Of a DNA stretch of 33,053 nt, positions 17,801-26,569 are shown in pieces. The DNA is from Barthelona sp. PAP020 (Eukaryota > Metamonada: BaSk clade): contig JARQWU010000098.1 of NCBI GenBank assembly GCA_040182905.1, positions 1-33,053 of the forward strand, in the 5' to 3' direction. A model generated the notes under the pieces. It made no database searches and had not been told where the DNA came from. It saw only the letters and a program-made list of their open reading frames with translations. The translations under genes and the position numbers were made by a program. Numbering within the stretch: position 1 is the stretch's first letter; the number at the start of each line of letters is the position of its first letter.

Positions 17801-18832
17801 TTTTTCAACAAATAATTTTTCATCAACAGGCGTAGTTTCAACAATAACATGTCCACTAGGTGGTCGATTATGAAAAACAGGGATTGTGGGCCGAATTGAT
17901 CGGAAACTTGGTTTTGACCCTATCGAACGAATGGATCCTGTGGAGGCCATCCTAAATAATTCCGTTGGATCAATTTCTAGTGTTTCGTCTGTTGTGGAAG
18001 TGTCTTCAGTGTTTTGTGGTGGATAAGGTGGGGGAGGAGGAGGAGAATGAGGTGGGGATGGAACAAAAAATAACTCTTCCGTTTCATCCAATTCATCCTG
18101 ACAAGAACCACTCTCGCTTTTATACATGAGATCTAATATCTCTTCAGCATCATTTTTATTGGTCTCTCCCCTTGTTTTCTTTGTATCTTTGTCAACACTG
18201 TTATTATCAACAACAACCGTATCCTCCTTTTCTCTATCTGCTGTTGGAAGTTCTTCATTTGCATAATTTTGATCCGGATTGACTTCACACTTCCTTTTTG
18301 AAGATAAAGGTTCGGCATCAGAAACATTTTCATTTTCCAAATGACCAACTTCAACATTGTAACCATCATTAACGCTGTTTGAATTCTCATCATCATCATC
18401 TTCTTCATCATCATCATCTTCTTCTTCTTCATCAGCTTCATCTTCCTCTGTATCACCATTATCATCCTCTTCTTCCACATTAAATTCTTCTTCTTCTTCT
18501 TTTTCCACATCATCTTTGTTTTCTATTATTGTTTGACTTAATGTTGAATTATTCTCAGATTCATCATCATCCATTTCTTCATCTGTTGAATTCCAGGAAT
18601 CATAAGTGTCATAAGAGTCATAAAAATCATAAGAATCACAAGAATTAGTTTCATAATCAGTGCTATTATCATCAGAAAATTCATCCGATAGCTCATTACT
18701 ATTATTATTAGAATTAATTTCATTTTCCGGTGTGATATTTGTTTGAAAAGTATCTGTTTCCTTTTTTTCTGTACATTTTTGCTTTTTATTTTCGATTAAA
18801 GCTTCTATATCTTCATTTTTTTCACTTGACAT
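14855..18832 (-). CDS. TOG-domain microtubule-associated protein (TOGARAM/CLASP-like)
   Basis: This is a 1325-residue protein. Residues 1-830 are disordered: a Tyr-Asp repeat (66-80), long Glu/Asp runs (about 80-150), a proline run (SPPHSPPPPPPYPP), Ser/Thr-rich linkers, and eight glutamines at 625-632. Two helical-repeat arrays follow. One at about 850-1080 has TDWHAIYHCIDSIRRV and NLRSAVPRNAMFCINEMV, a layout typical of CLASP and TOGARAM/crescerin TOG domains. A second covers about 1100-1320 (SSDWQKRYLGITSIEAII). TOG domains bind tubulin. TOGARAM acts in cilia and CLASP at spindle and cortical microtubules; I favour the ciliary type because of the NLRSxVxR-like helix, but cannot be sure. 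No intron is needed. Confidence 0.75.
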   Translation of the reverse strand: MSSEKNEDIEALIENKKQKCTEKKETDTFQTNITPENEINSNNNSNELSDEFSDDNSTDYETNSCDSYDFYDSYDTYDSWNSTDEEMDDDESENNSTLSQTIIENKDDVEKEEEEEFNVEEEDDNGDTEEDEADEEEEDDDDEEDDDDENSNSVNDGYNVEVGHLENENVSDAEPLSSKRKCEVNPDQNYANEELPTADREKEDTVVVDNNSVDKDTKKTRGETNKNDAEEILDLMYKSESGSCQDELDETEELFFVPSPPHSPPPPPPYPPQNTEDTSTTDETLEIDPTELFRMASTGSIRSIGSKPSFRSIRPTIPVFHNRPPSGHVIVETTPVDEKLFVEKPKSNIPPLDLDSVLDKCSQSDKEMKDSFSIENHIDMIAETEFLMNVDSRCGSDSSLDSLNVNINTEIHDGLTSSGLSPLTDLNFDFSGETVKFQELNEENDTIAFKKFIGSSELIKNSSTSKFNNGNIVLSPIKGSLSPQELTNLTMKQSISSYKMLTARTHSSGTNFFTNGISLDDKKLFRSASDDNLKNLKKNTDLTFSYDNMKIQHTSLSSASLLPAPNRELFSLSTVNSLEEPNFLIESKVNSRQPSRDKNVDTDMAEIDVIDESHLENVTFPKLIQQQQQQQQFNGQPTTEQQIDERLNDKDVWGSSNSFEIVNSQVNENSLSSRLLAFKKQRENKKIRNLSARQHTRNLSRKAVSAGAIDEDLKKKVMSFDNENFLNSRPTTTIGLNSRMRSNTDVNLTNILATVTDIDDSEEDTGDNANDDGDTKNDFKLEKIQKIQNIPNIEKGKLKNMLKKSNSNKTKNIKVKANKSNLTRTTSTFNTNINKMGEIEETRFEDLMPLRNPQQIIEDSIELLTNATRETDWHAIYHCIDSIRRVTKHHSDVLIDTQFKEVISAICKQLDNLRSAVPRNAMFCINEMVTILKFDLDNYISILVNGLLRKVIEGQSAFIIEEANKCFAIMIGNVNSERYLNVLIKTAGTKSTQQRNCISEHIVGILLEMADQINEFGKLDGLILALNKLFTDSSPIPRTNSRKAFAVIYRYLKKNKNDDFEPLIINLCKENSNKILKSCIKLQNDNFFQQNKKEGSNGLKMKAKLSKNALSIVKQIKSSDWQKRYLGITSIEAIILENVITKAEQIILLSKLIGCVLDQNSKNQKHALSCMKRLCQINQSFLFTKENLNHVFKNVGTIFDLELNTETNILSQEIFENLLKILDVEFFSKNFCNCILIEPLKVKLNLLQIFTNGLIYEISAEERGDFVVQKYILPMFCKLEEECFEEAKELLRENMVGLKDIFDFYLEKWILEISSDAGQNLLSLF
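16937..16960 (-). repeat. Polyglutamine tract (8 Gln) in the TOG protein
   Basis: Eight glutamine codons, residues 625-632, read as TTG/CTG triplets on the plus strand. They lie in the disordered part of the protein. Confidence 0.9.
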
Positions 18833-19198
18833 ATTATTTGGTATTTTGTTGGACTATAAGTTTTTTCTATTCTAATTATACAACCTATCTTATCTATTTT
18901 TTTAATTTAAAAGAACAAATACCTGATAATACATGTTTTTAAAAAAAAAAAAAATTTTTCCCCCTTTTCACACGCATGTTATTTCTTCAAAAAATGGGAA
19001 TTATTTAAAAAGTACACAAAGAAAATAAAGAAATATTAATATTAGGTTTATAACATTGAGAAAACAACCACATCAATTCTAAATTTTCTTTTGCATTGAC
19101 TTGGGATTCTTTTTGGTTTTATCTTTTTAAAGATAATTGAAAAGTAATTCTTATGAAACTGTAATAATCATAAGTTACAAAATAAATGAAAAATGTGT
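18833..19198. other. Intergenic region upstream of the TOG gene
   Basis: This AT-rich stretch holds the TOG promoter and the 3' end of the next minus-strand gene. A tract of 13 A then 5 T then 5 C lies at about 18941-18964. No gene or RNA structure was seen. Confidence 0.4.
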
Positions 19199-20122
19199 TT
19201 ACAATTCCGGTGATCTCTTATTATCAATCATTTCATCAAAAATTTGATCATTGTCATGCTTTTCAGAAAAATTTTCTTCTTTATCAAAATAATTTAATTT
19301 TCTTTTGACAATATCTTCGGTTATTTCACTGTCAACATCACATTCTTTCACAAATTTACGAACAAAATCAACAACATAATTTGCTACTATTCCCACCGTT
19401 TCTTTGTTTCCAAATAATGGTAAATTTAAGGGAAAATTTAGAGTATTGAATTTAAAACGACATGGCTTGGCCGTTTCAGGAAATTCAAAATTTTTGATTT
19501 GATAATTCGCCCTTGCTTCAGTTTTTGAAACAAAATATTCAATTAACAACAGTCTTTCAATGATTTTAACGATAATTCCATGTGAAACTTCATTCATTCG
19601 TAAACTTTGTAAAAATGAGAGTGATCCACCATGATTGGATGTTTGGTCAAAAATACTGTTTTTTGACCTTGTTCGAATGGTGACTAAGCCTTTATTTTGT
19701 GCTCGTTTTTTCAATTTTCTGTATGATTTTGGGGTTAAACATTTTGTAAAGTATATTTTTTGTTGATTTAAATTAAACAAAAACACTTTTATTTGTTTTT
19801 TCAACATTTTCAAAGATATTTTTGTTAAAGAGGGTTCAATTAATAAAATAAGCTCCTCATCTACTTTTTTTCGCAATAATTTCCTTCGAATAAATTTTGA
19901 AACTTCAATTTCCAATAAATATTCAATATTTGTTGTATTATTTGGTTTTAACTTATCAATTGGCCTAGGTTGAACAATTTCACATGACAAATCTTCTTTG
20001 GATTTGAATGATAATGCGGATAAATTCCTAAATATCTCAAAATTACTTGATCGAGACATTGGATAACATGCCATTGTTTCAAAACATATCACACAAAATG
20101 AAAACAAATCCAAACATGGCAT
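19199..20122 (-). CDS. Hypothetical protein, about 300 residues
   Basis: The first in-frame ATG is at 20122 (307 residues); ATGs at 20074 and 20059 are alternative starts giving about 290 residues. The product is basic and Lys/Arg-rich in the middle (SKFIRRKLLRKKVDEELIL, YRKLKKRAQNKG), with an acidic C-terminus. I see no signal peptide or membrane helix in the shorter forms. If translation began at 20122 the first 20 residues would be Cys/Phe-rich, which argues for a later start. I do not recognise the family. Confidence 0.6.
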   Translation of the reverse strand: MPCLDLFSFCVICFETMACYPMSRSSNFEIFRNLSALSFKSKEDLSCEIVQPRPIDKLKPNNTTNIEYLLEIEVSKFIRRKLLRKKVDEELILLIEPSLTKISLKMLKKQIKVFLFNLNQQKIYFTKCLTPKSYRKLKKRAQNKGLVTIRTRSKNSIFDQTSNHGGSLSFLQSLRMNEVSHGIIVKIIERLLLIEYFVSKTEARANYQIKNFEFPETAKPCRFKFNTLNFPLNLPLFGNKETVGIVANYVVDFVRKFVKECDVDSEITEDIVKRKLNYFDKEENFSEKHDNDQIFDEMIDNKRSPEL

Positions 20123-20666
20123 ATAAACGGTGCATAGAAAAATAAACAAAAAAAGATGGGAATTATAATAAAATAACTGAAATTTATGATTGAATGAAAA
20201 TAAAAAAAAAACTGAATTAACGACTAATTATGTTAGAAAATGAACAATTGATTCAAAAAAAAAAGCAATCAGAAAGCAATTTCACACCATGAAATACAAA
20301 AGTCTGAAGACCGTTGCGCTTAGGTATCATCATTGCAAGATATAATAACATAAACAAACTTTTTAAAAACTATTAAGTTAGATTAGTTCATGAATTTGAA
20401 AAATGAAAAAATTCAGATATAAAGTTGTCGTCAGTGAATCAGACATATGCTTGAAAAAAAACATCATCAAAATTATGTCAATATAAAACGTACTTTTTTA
20501 AAGGAAAAAAATCATTCTGGGTTTTTTTGAAACATTTCATTTTTTTCAAATAATTGGATTATTTTTTATCTTATTTTTCAAATAATTGGGGTTAATTTCT
20601 TCACGAATATAAAATTTATGTGAAAATTTGTTTGATTTAATTGTTTTGGTGAAATAATTTTTTTGA
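20123..20666. other. Divergent intergenic region with a GC-richer island
   Basis: This gap separates two divergent genes and is mostly A/T homopolymer-like. The exception is an island at about 20285-20340, which contains a C/D-box RNA candidate on the minus strand. Confidence 0.5.
20264..20337 (-). ncRNA. Candidate C/D-box small nucleolar RNA
   Basis: On the minus strand a perfect C box ATGATGA (20333-20327) is followed, 54 nt later, by a D box CTGA (20272-20269). Flanks GCAA (20336-20333) and TTGC (20268-20265) pair to close a terminal stem. The size of about 70 nt and the layout fit C/D-box guides of rRNA 2'-O-methylation. Internal C'/D' boxes are weak. The island is richer in G+C than its surroundings. 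The rRNA target cannot be determined from this window. Confidence 0.35.
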
Positions 20667-21272
20667 ATGAACCATTTGTCACGTGGTATTGTGGATTCTT
20701 TATATCAATTAACGATAGATACTAGTGTTGATGCTTCTGCACAAAATTTTACGGAATTGGTTGAACTTGTTGACAAAAATTGTTTTGACAGAGTGAGATT
20801 TTTAGATATTTCAAAGAATTTTATCACAACAATAGAAACTAATTATTTTTTGATGTTTCCAAATTTGATTGAACTTAATTTGACTGCAAATAATTTAACA
20901 AACTTGGATATCAATATACCTAATTCATTGAAAAAACTGTATTTAGGATATAATAGGATGACAAATATTCTCATTGAAGGGGGTAATTGTTTAGAAATAT
21001 TGAATATTTCCATAAATTTTTTGATGGATGTTGAGTTTTTGCAAAACATACAATTGCCACAATTAAAAGTCTTGTCATTGAATCACAATAAACTAATTTT
21101 TGATAAATTTATAAACACAATAAAGGGAATTGATTTCTCTCAACAGTTTCCTAATTTAATTAGGTTTCATTTGATAGATGCTTTTGAACATCCATTAATT
21201 TTGGAAGAACAAATATGTTTGCAAGAAATTTTTGAAAAAAAAGGTGTTATTGTTACATTAAATCTAGAATAA
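20667..21272 (+). CDS. Small leucine-rich repeat protein
   Basis: This 201-residue protein has about five leucine-rich repeats between about 45 and 155: VRFLDISKNFITTI, LIELNLTANNLTNL, LKKLYLGYNRMTNI, LEILNISINFLMDV and LKVLSLNHNKLIF. It ends in a short cap. There is no signal peptide or membrane segment, so it is probably a cytosolic protein-interaction module. Its stop lies only 13 bases from the stop of the opposite gene, so the 3' UTRs must overlap. Confidence 0.8.
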   Translation: MNHLSRGIVDSLYQLTIDTSVDASAQNFTELVELVDKNCFDRVRFLDISKNFITTIETNYFLMFPNLIELNLTANNLTNLDINIPNSLKKLYLGYNRMTNILIEGGNCLEILNISINFLMDVEFLQNIQLPQLKVLSLNHNKLIFDKFINTIKGIDFSQQFPNLIRFHLIDAFEHPLILEEQICLQEIFEKKGVIVTLNLE

Positions 21273-21285
21273 TCTCATCCGTACT

Positions 21286-22485
21286 CTAGTCTAGTTCTAA
21301 ACTCTCCAATAGTGATATCAACTGAGTTGGAACTTCTATACCATCAGGTAATAATTTGTACAATTGTTCTTTTGTTGGAGGAATGATGTTAGTCTTATTT
21401 TGAATTGTACTGTAGATCCACCCGAGAATTGAAGAGAAAAGTCTGTTAAAATTCTCTTTATCCATCACATCATGCAGAGCTTCTCTAATTTCAGTGAAAT
21501 AATCGATTAGATCATCAGAAAATTGGTTAAAATTGATAATCATTTTTTGGTTCTGTTGTGTAGCAGAATTGTCAGCGAAGAAATTCATTACCTTACCGAC
21601 CAATTTTCTTTCGGCAACAATATTTTCTTCAAGCAAACTAATTGCAAAATGCGTCAATAAATGGTTGAATCTGGTTTGAGATTCTTTGAATTTTTTGTTG
21701 ATGTTGGTCAAAATTTTTTTGTTTTTCTTCAAAATTTCACATTTCTTTGAATACGCTTTAAAACAAAGGTATAAAGCTTCCAAATCCAACGTGATTAAAA
21801 AAAAACTCCGTAAATCTTCTTTTGTGATACGAGTTGGAAATTTATCGGGTAAACAAAGTCTTGAATTGATTAATGAAATTACTTCAGTCAAATTTTCGAA
21901 TCCTGCTTCCATTTCTTCTTCAATAACATCTTGTTCAAAAAATTCTTGTAAAATGTTTATAACATGCACTAATCTTGTATTTACAACCTGTTGTTTGTTT
22001 TTATTTGAGTCAATTGTAATTTCAACTCTTTCAATTTTTAGAACATCCAAGTTTTCGAAAATTTTCAAAATTTTGTCAAATAAAGTTTGATTTTTTAAAT
22101 TTTCTGCTTGCTTTTGACTCTCTATTTGTTTTAATTTGTTGAAATAATAATTATTTATTGAAGACGATTCTCTATGCAGTATTTCTTCTAATAATTCTGA
22201 AATATTTAAAGAATTAATGTCGTCATTTCTTATTGCCTCAGATATATCTTGATAACTCTTGATATACTCAATATCATTATCTATTTTTATGATTTCATCA
22301 TTATATTTAATTATTTGATCATTTAGATTGTTTTTTTTCAAATAATGGTCGTAAAAATCTGCATTAGTCATGATTTTTAAACTATCCAGTTCAATGTTTA
22401 ATTTCCTTATAAATTCTTCTTCAAGCGCCTTCACATTTTCTTCAGTAGCACCTTCTAAGTCGATTTGTTCAATACTCCAAAACAT
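21286..22485 (-). CDS. Hypothetical helical/coiled-coil protein, 399 residues
   Basis: This acidic, almost entirely helical protein has an N-terminal coiled coil (about 15-150, for example LNDQIIKYNDEIIKIDNDI) and a helical C-terminal half with hydrophobic, evenly spaced helices. Its architecture recalls vesicle-tethering subunits of the Dsl1/Zw10/RINT1 type, but I see no diagnostic motif, so this is only a suggestion. The start is the first ATG and the stop is TAG. It converges with the leucine-rich repeat gene at 13 bases. Confidence 0.6.
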   Translation of the reverse strand: MFWSIEQIDLEGATEENVKALEEEFIRKLNIELDSLKIMTNADFYDHYLKKNNLNDQIIKYNDEIIKIDNDIEYIKSYQDISEAIRNDDINSLNISELLEEILHRESSSINNYYFNKLKQIESQKQAENLKNQTLFDKILKIFENLDVLKIERVEITIDSNKNKQQVVNTRLVHVINILQEFFEQDVIEEEMEAGFENLTEVISLINSRLCLPDKFPTRITKEDLRSFFLITLDLEALYLCFKAYSKKCEILKKNKKILTNINKKFKESQTRFNHLLTHFAISLLEENIVAERKLVGKVMNFFADNSATQQNQKMIINFNQFSDDLIDYFTEIREALHDVMDKENFNRLFSSILGWIYSTIQNKTNIIPPTKEQLYKLLPDGIEVPTQLISLLESLELD

Positions 22486-22865
22486 TTGTTGAAAAAAAAA
22501 AGAAATTAAGAAAAAAAGCTTTTTATGAGCATATTTTTTTATGGACTCATACTTCTATAAATTTGGAATATGAATGATATTCAAAATTTTATTTTTAAGG
22601 TGATTTAACAAAAATATCCAAATTTTACAATTCTCTTCTTCACACACTATTGCAGCCCAGTCTAAAAATTGAAAAATTTGATTCCTCAATAATTGTTATC
22701 ATACTTTAGTAATTCAATATGAAAAAAGAATTTTATCAAAAAATGTTCATGTCATGACCAAAAAAAAAAGATGATTTTGCTTTTACAAATCATGTAATGT
22801 TTGAAAAAATTTTCTTTGAAAGTGAGACAAAAAAAATGTTTCAAGTCCGTTCATGTACAAATAAA
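22486..22865. other. Intergenic region
   Basis: AT-rich; it contains the promoter of the helical orphan and the 3' end of the transporter gene. Nothing else was seen. Confidence 0.4.
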
Positions 22866-23581
22866 TTATTCAACATTCTTTAAATCAATGGGATTGTTTT
22901 CAACCTCTAATTTGGCTTCACCAGCATCAACATCCACAACTTCATATTTTTTGAAAATTTTGAAGGGTCCTCCCATTGGAACAAAAGTTCTGTTGAAATG
23001 AGTATTTAATAAAGTACCAGCAAAACCATAAAAACCAGTTGCAGAAATTACAGTTTCAGAATATGCAGCTAAATGATGAGCCCATTCCCATCCTTTGAGA
23101 ACTTGCAAGGAAAGTCCAAAGAATAAGAAATCAATTTCAACAAAAATTATAAAAAGGTAGGTGTTGGTCTCAGTCGCTCCAATTGTCATAACAACAGAAA
23201 AAATAAGATACCCAACAAAAGCAAAACCAAGTTGATTTGCATCTACTGCAGCTTTAACATCAGCACCATAATAACCAAGAGTCATCATCCAAGTCATGGC
23301 AACAGCAAACCAAAAGAATCCGTAACTATAATATTAGTAAATCATTTGAACGAAAGCAATTACCCAAAAAATGCAGTACCTCCAAAAGTGTTATTGAGAC
23401 GTAAGTCCATATAACCAGCAACAATTTGTGCAAGAGCTCCTAAAAATACACACCAAGGAACAATGGCAGCGGTATTATTGGTAATACCCAATTTTGCAGT
23501 ACAAGCTACACAAGTAACCATAGATAAACCGAATAAACCCAAAGGGGATGGGTTGCCGTAAGGTTTTTGATTGTCAGTCAT
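22866..23581 (-). CDS. GPR1/FUN34/SatP family acetate/succinate transporter (two exons)
   Basis: Exon 1 is 23581-23364 and exon 2 is 23325-22866; together they give 225 residues, the usual size of this family. The family signature NPSPLGL sits near the N-terminus, followed by about six membrane helices. Exon 1 has VTCVACTAKLGITNN and IVPWCVFLGALAQIVAGYMD. The joint reads FFG|YGFFWFAVAMTWM, a conserved helix. Members move acetate or succinate with protons. In a fermenting protist such a protein could export acetate; that is inference. The start is at MTDNQKPYG, because the frame upstream is low-complexity. Confidence 0.88.
23326..23363 (-). other. 38-nt spliceosomal intron in the SatP-type gene
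   Basis: Starts GTAATT and ends TACTAATATTATAG, with the branch motif next to the acceptor. Splicing restores the frame between two parts of one transmembrane protein. Reading through instead hits TAA at once. Confidence 0.9.
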
Positions 23582-24127
23582 AATTTTAATGAAAAAAAAT
23601 TCAAATATGAAATTTGAGTTTAAAAATAAAACTTCTCTTTTTTTTTCGCACAAAAAAAGAATGGAAGATTATTGTCATAATATGTTTAAAAGCTTATTAA
23701 TTGTTTTTAATACATTTTTCATGATGATGAAAGAGAGCATTTTTGTTCACTCATTCTTTTTTTTTGTCTGCCTTCAAATTGTTATAACAGTTGTGCAATG
23801 AAAATTGTAAATTATATTTCATTGTTTCTTTGCAATGTAAAAGAAAATTTTTTTTTTGGGAATTTGGGGAAACCTTCTTGCTTTACAAAACAAATTCGAA
23901 ATTTTTTTGTTTTCACATTGTTTATTTTTCAATCAGGGCATTAATAGCAACAACGAAAGTTGAAAAACATTGGCAAACTCTTTGTTTTGCTGGGTGTTTT
24001 TTAAAATTAAAAGTCTTTATCGGTTTTTGTTCATTCTTTTTGAAAACTAAATTATCATTATTATTGTTTGTTAATAAATGTTATACTTCAAAAAAAATAA
24101 TAAAATAAACTTTTTATATACTGAAAA
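23582..24127. other. Intergenic region
   Basis: Holds the transporter promoter and the 3' end of the IQ-motif gene. A 105-codon plus-strand frame (23791-24108) lacks any family resemblance, is rich in Phe/Cys/Lys, and is judged a chance frame. Confidence 0.45.
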
Positions 24128-26569
24128 TCAATGAATATATTCAAATTTCAAATCAGAATCCATTACATTTATACCCAATAAGGTTGGAGAAAAGTCAATG
24201 GTTTCGCTTTCATCAAAAGAAAAGAAATCAGAGTTGACTTCTAATTGAGGAATTATAGATGTTGAATCTCTGTGAAATATTTGTTCTGAAGGACCCAAAT
24301 GCTTAGCTTTAAGTAAATTTTGTGTTACAGCATCAATTGACAATTCTTTTTTCTGAATTGGCAATTGAAAAGCAATTGCAATTGTTTCTAAGATACGTTT
24401 CATGGAAGTAACATCTTCTTCTTCAACTAAATTTTTATCATTTGAAGGCGTTGAAACTTCTTCAGGTGTTTTTGGATTTGACAAACGACTCTTTCGAATT
24501 GGTTTTTTGTCAGGTTTGCCTTTTTTATTTTGTTGACCAATATCAGGTGTTGCTGCATGTCTGTGATCAACTTGACTTTTAACATGACTCAAATCCATTG
24601 GCTTATTAATAATTTTTACCCTGCTTTTCCGAGGTTTTTCTTCCTTTGATTTCTTTTCTTTTTCTTTCATTCTTTGATGACGCTTTTGAGGTTGTTTTGA
24701 ATTATTAGTTTCAAAATCAGAGTCAAAAGAAGTTTCTTCCTCTTCTTCCTCTTCTTCCACGTCATCTTCATTGTCAGTATTATCAATTTGCCAGGGTTTG
24801 GAAGAATCGTCCTTTTTTGACATGGCAGCATGTAGCTTTGCTTTATCTTTTCTTGCAGCATCCAACTTATCTTGCTGTAATTTTTCTCTTTTGGCTTTGG
24901 CTTCTGCTTGTGCCTTCTTTCTTTCAAGAACCTTTTGTCTTTTCCTTTCAATTTCCGCTTGATCTATTTCATCACTTTTTATGTTATTATTGGTATCAGC
25001 CGAATGTTTGTCCAAATGTTTGTCCTCCTTAATTTTAACTTCATCAACTTTCTGAACATCATCTCTTCCAGTTGGTGTGTTATTAATTAATTTTTCAACA
25101 GATATCTCTTTGTTTCCAAAAGCATTCACCAATTTGAATAAATCATTGGATCTTTGTCTTAGTTGAGAAAATAAAGTTTTGAGGAACGACTCTTGATTAT
25201 CCATTTTTTCAGTTTCTTCGATCATTTGTGACAGTTCAACAATTTCCCTTTTCAAAGATATTGATTGGTTCATGTTCAAAATCAATCGAATAATTAAGCC
25301 TCTAGACCACCTTTGAATGACTATGGCATTTGATGAGGATTGTGGATCCTTTGATAAGTTAGAACTCTTATAAATAGGTTCAGGCGTTGTAATTGCATTC
25401 ATTTGGGATTCATTCGTGCGTCTTAATTCAGCTTCTATCATTTCTTCCCAATTGTATGCTTTGGGATCATTTAAAGAAGGCTCCATAGTTTCCTCGAATT
25501 TATTGGGTTGCAATATCTTTTCACTCTGTTCTTGCCTGACTAAGTGTAAATTGAGTTGGGTGTTTTCAACAAAAGTTGGCATTGTTTGAATTTTTGACAT
25601 TTTTTCAATTTTTTGACTCAAAATTCTGTTTATAACACTACCATAAAAAATCTTACCAATTTTTTGAATAAAATTTCTAGCAAAACGTCTTTCTTCATAC
25701 TTTAAAGCATTAATATGCGCTTGTTCCTTTCTAGAATCAAATAATTTCACTAACTCATCGATTTTATCTCGATTAACGATATGGGTAACTTTTTGTTGTT
25801 GGGCAAATAAAAGTGGAGTGATATCAGCAACAGAAGTGCTTATTTTTCTTTCAACGCTATCTTTAAACAAATTCATAGGTATTTCATCTCTTACTTTGTT
25901 TAATATTGAATCGTACATGTACATATTAACATTAGGTACGTTATTAATGGATGAATTTGAAAAAATTCTGTATTTTGATGACATTTCGTGAAAATGTGGA
26001 TTTAATGGTTGAAGAAATTCTTCTTTTTTTTCTTCCTTTACGGTCATAAGATTCAACGGAAGCTTTGTGGGAATAGGTTTCCTAAAAGCTATTGTTTGGG
26101 TTGTGGTCATGGTATTTTGTGAATCAGGCAAACTCATTTCTTCTTGATTCATGTCTCGAGAAAATTCATTTTTTGATACTTCGATTTCCTTGTTTTCATG
26201 ATCAATTTTTTGTTTATCTTCAAAATCATTGCTATCTTCATCTTCATCCTCTTCATAACTGTGATACATTTCAGTGATTTTTAATGAATTGGCATCATCA
26301 TTCAAAAAAGGAGAGTTGGAAGCTTCTTTTCTTGCATCCATTAATCGTTGATAAAAACTATCTTGTTCAGGACTTTCAACAACAGCAGAAGTTAATGGCG
26401 TTGTAGAAAGTACAGTCTTTGGGGTAAAATCTAATGATAAATTCGTGGATATTGTTGATGGTGAAGGTGAATGTTGATTGGCATATTGAGACAATTTAAT
26501 TCGATTAGCTGCATGAACTGCCTTTAATCTTTCTAAAATCTGCTTTCGTGGAGTTTCAGATTCACTCAT
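24128..26569 (-). CDS. IQ-motif coiled-coil protein, 813 residues
   Basis: A largely disordered, charged protein. A perfect IQ motif (IQRWSRGLIIR, about residues 415-430) predicts binding of calmodulin or a centrin-like light chain. A long charged helix at about 530-610 (ERKRQKVLERKKAQAEAK and onward) is followed by a polyglutamate run and basic clusters. The N-terminus (TPRKQILERLKAVHAANR) and the hydrophobic/acidic C-terminal tail look like short conserved binding motifs. Centrosomal or cytoskeletal proteins often have this layout, but no specific family is recognised. The start is the first ATG. Confidence 0.7.
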   Translation of the reverse strand: MSESETPRKQILERLKAVHAANRIKLSQYANQHSPSPSTISTNLSLDFTPKTVLSTTPLTSAVVESPEQDSFYQRLMDARKEASNSPFLNDDANSLKITEMYHSYEEDEDEDSNDFEDKQKIDHENKEIEVSKNEFSRDMNQEEMSLPDSQNTMTTTQTIAFRKPIPTKLPLNLMTVKEEKKEEFLQPLNPHFHEMSSKYRIFSNSSINNVPNVNMYMYDSILNKVRDEIPMNLFKDSVERKISTSVADITPLLFAQQQKVTHIVNRDKIDELVKLFDSRKEQAHINALKYEERRFARNFIQKIGKIFYGSVINRILSQKIEKMSKIQTMPTFVENTQLNLHLVRQEQSEKILQPNKFEETMEPSLNDPKAYNWEEMIEAELRRTNESQMNAITTPEPIYKSSNLSKDPQSSSNAIVIQRWSRGLIIRLILNMNQSISLKREIVELSQMIEETEKMDNQESFLKTLFSQLRQRSNDLFKLVNAFGNKEISVEKLINNTPTGRDDVQKVDEVKIKEDKHLDKHSADTNNNIKSDEIDQAEIERKRQKVLERKKAQAEAKAKREKLQQDKLDAARKDKAKLHAAMSKKDDSSKPWQIDNTDNEDDVEEEEEEEETSFDSDFETNNSKQPQKRHQRMKEKEKKSKEEKPRKSRVKIINKPMDLSHVKSQVDHRHAATPDIGQQNKKGKPDKKPIRKSRLSNPKTPEEVSTPSNDKNLVEEEDVTSMKRILETIAIAFQLPIQKKELSIDAVTQNLLKAKHLGPSEQIFHRDSTSIIPQLEVNSDFFSFDESETIDFSPTLLGINVMDSDLKFEYIH

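Noticed and set aside
23791-24108. 105-codon plus-strand frame rich in Phe, Cys and Lys
   Set aside because: Composition follows the T-rich non-coding strand; no domain is recognised and it lies in a promoter/3' end region.
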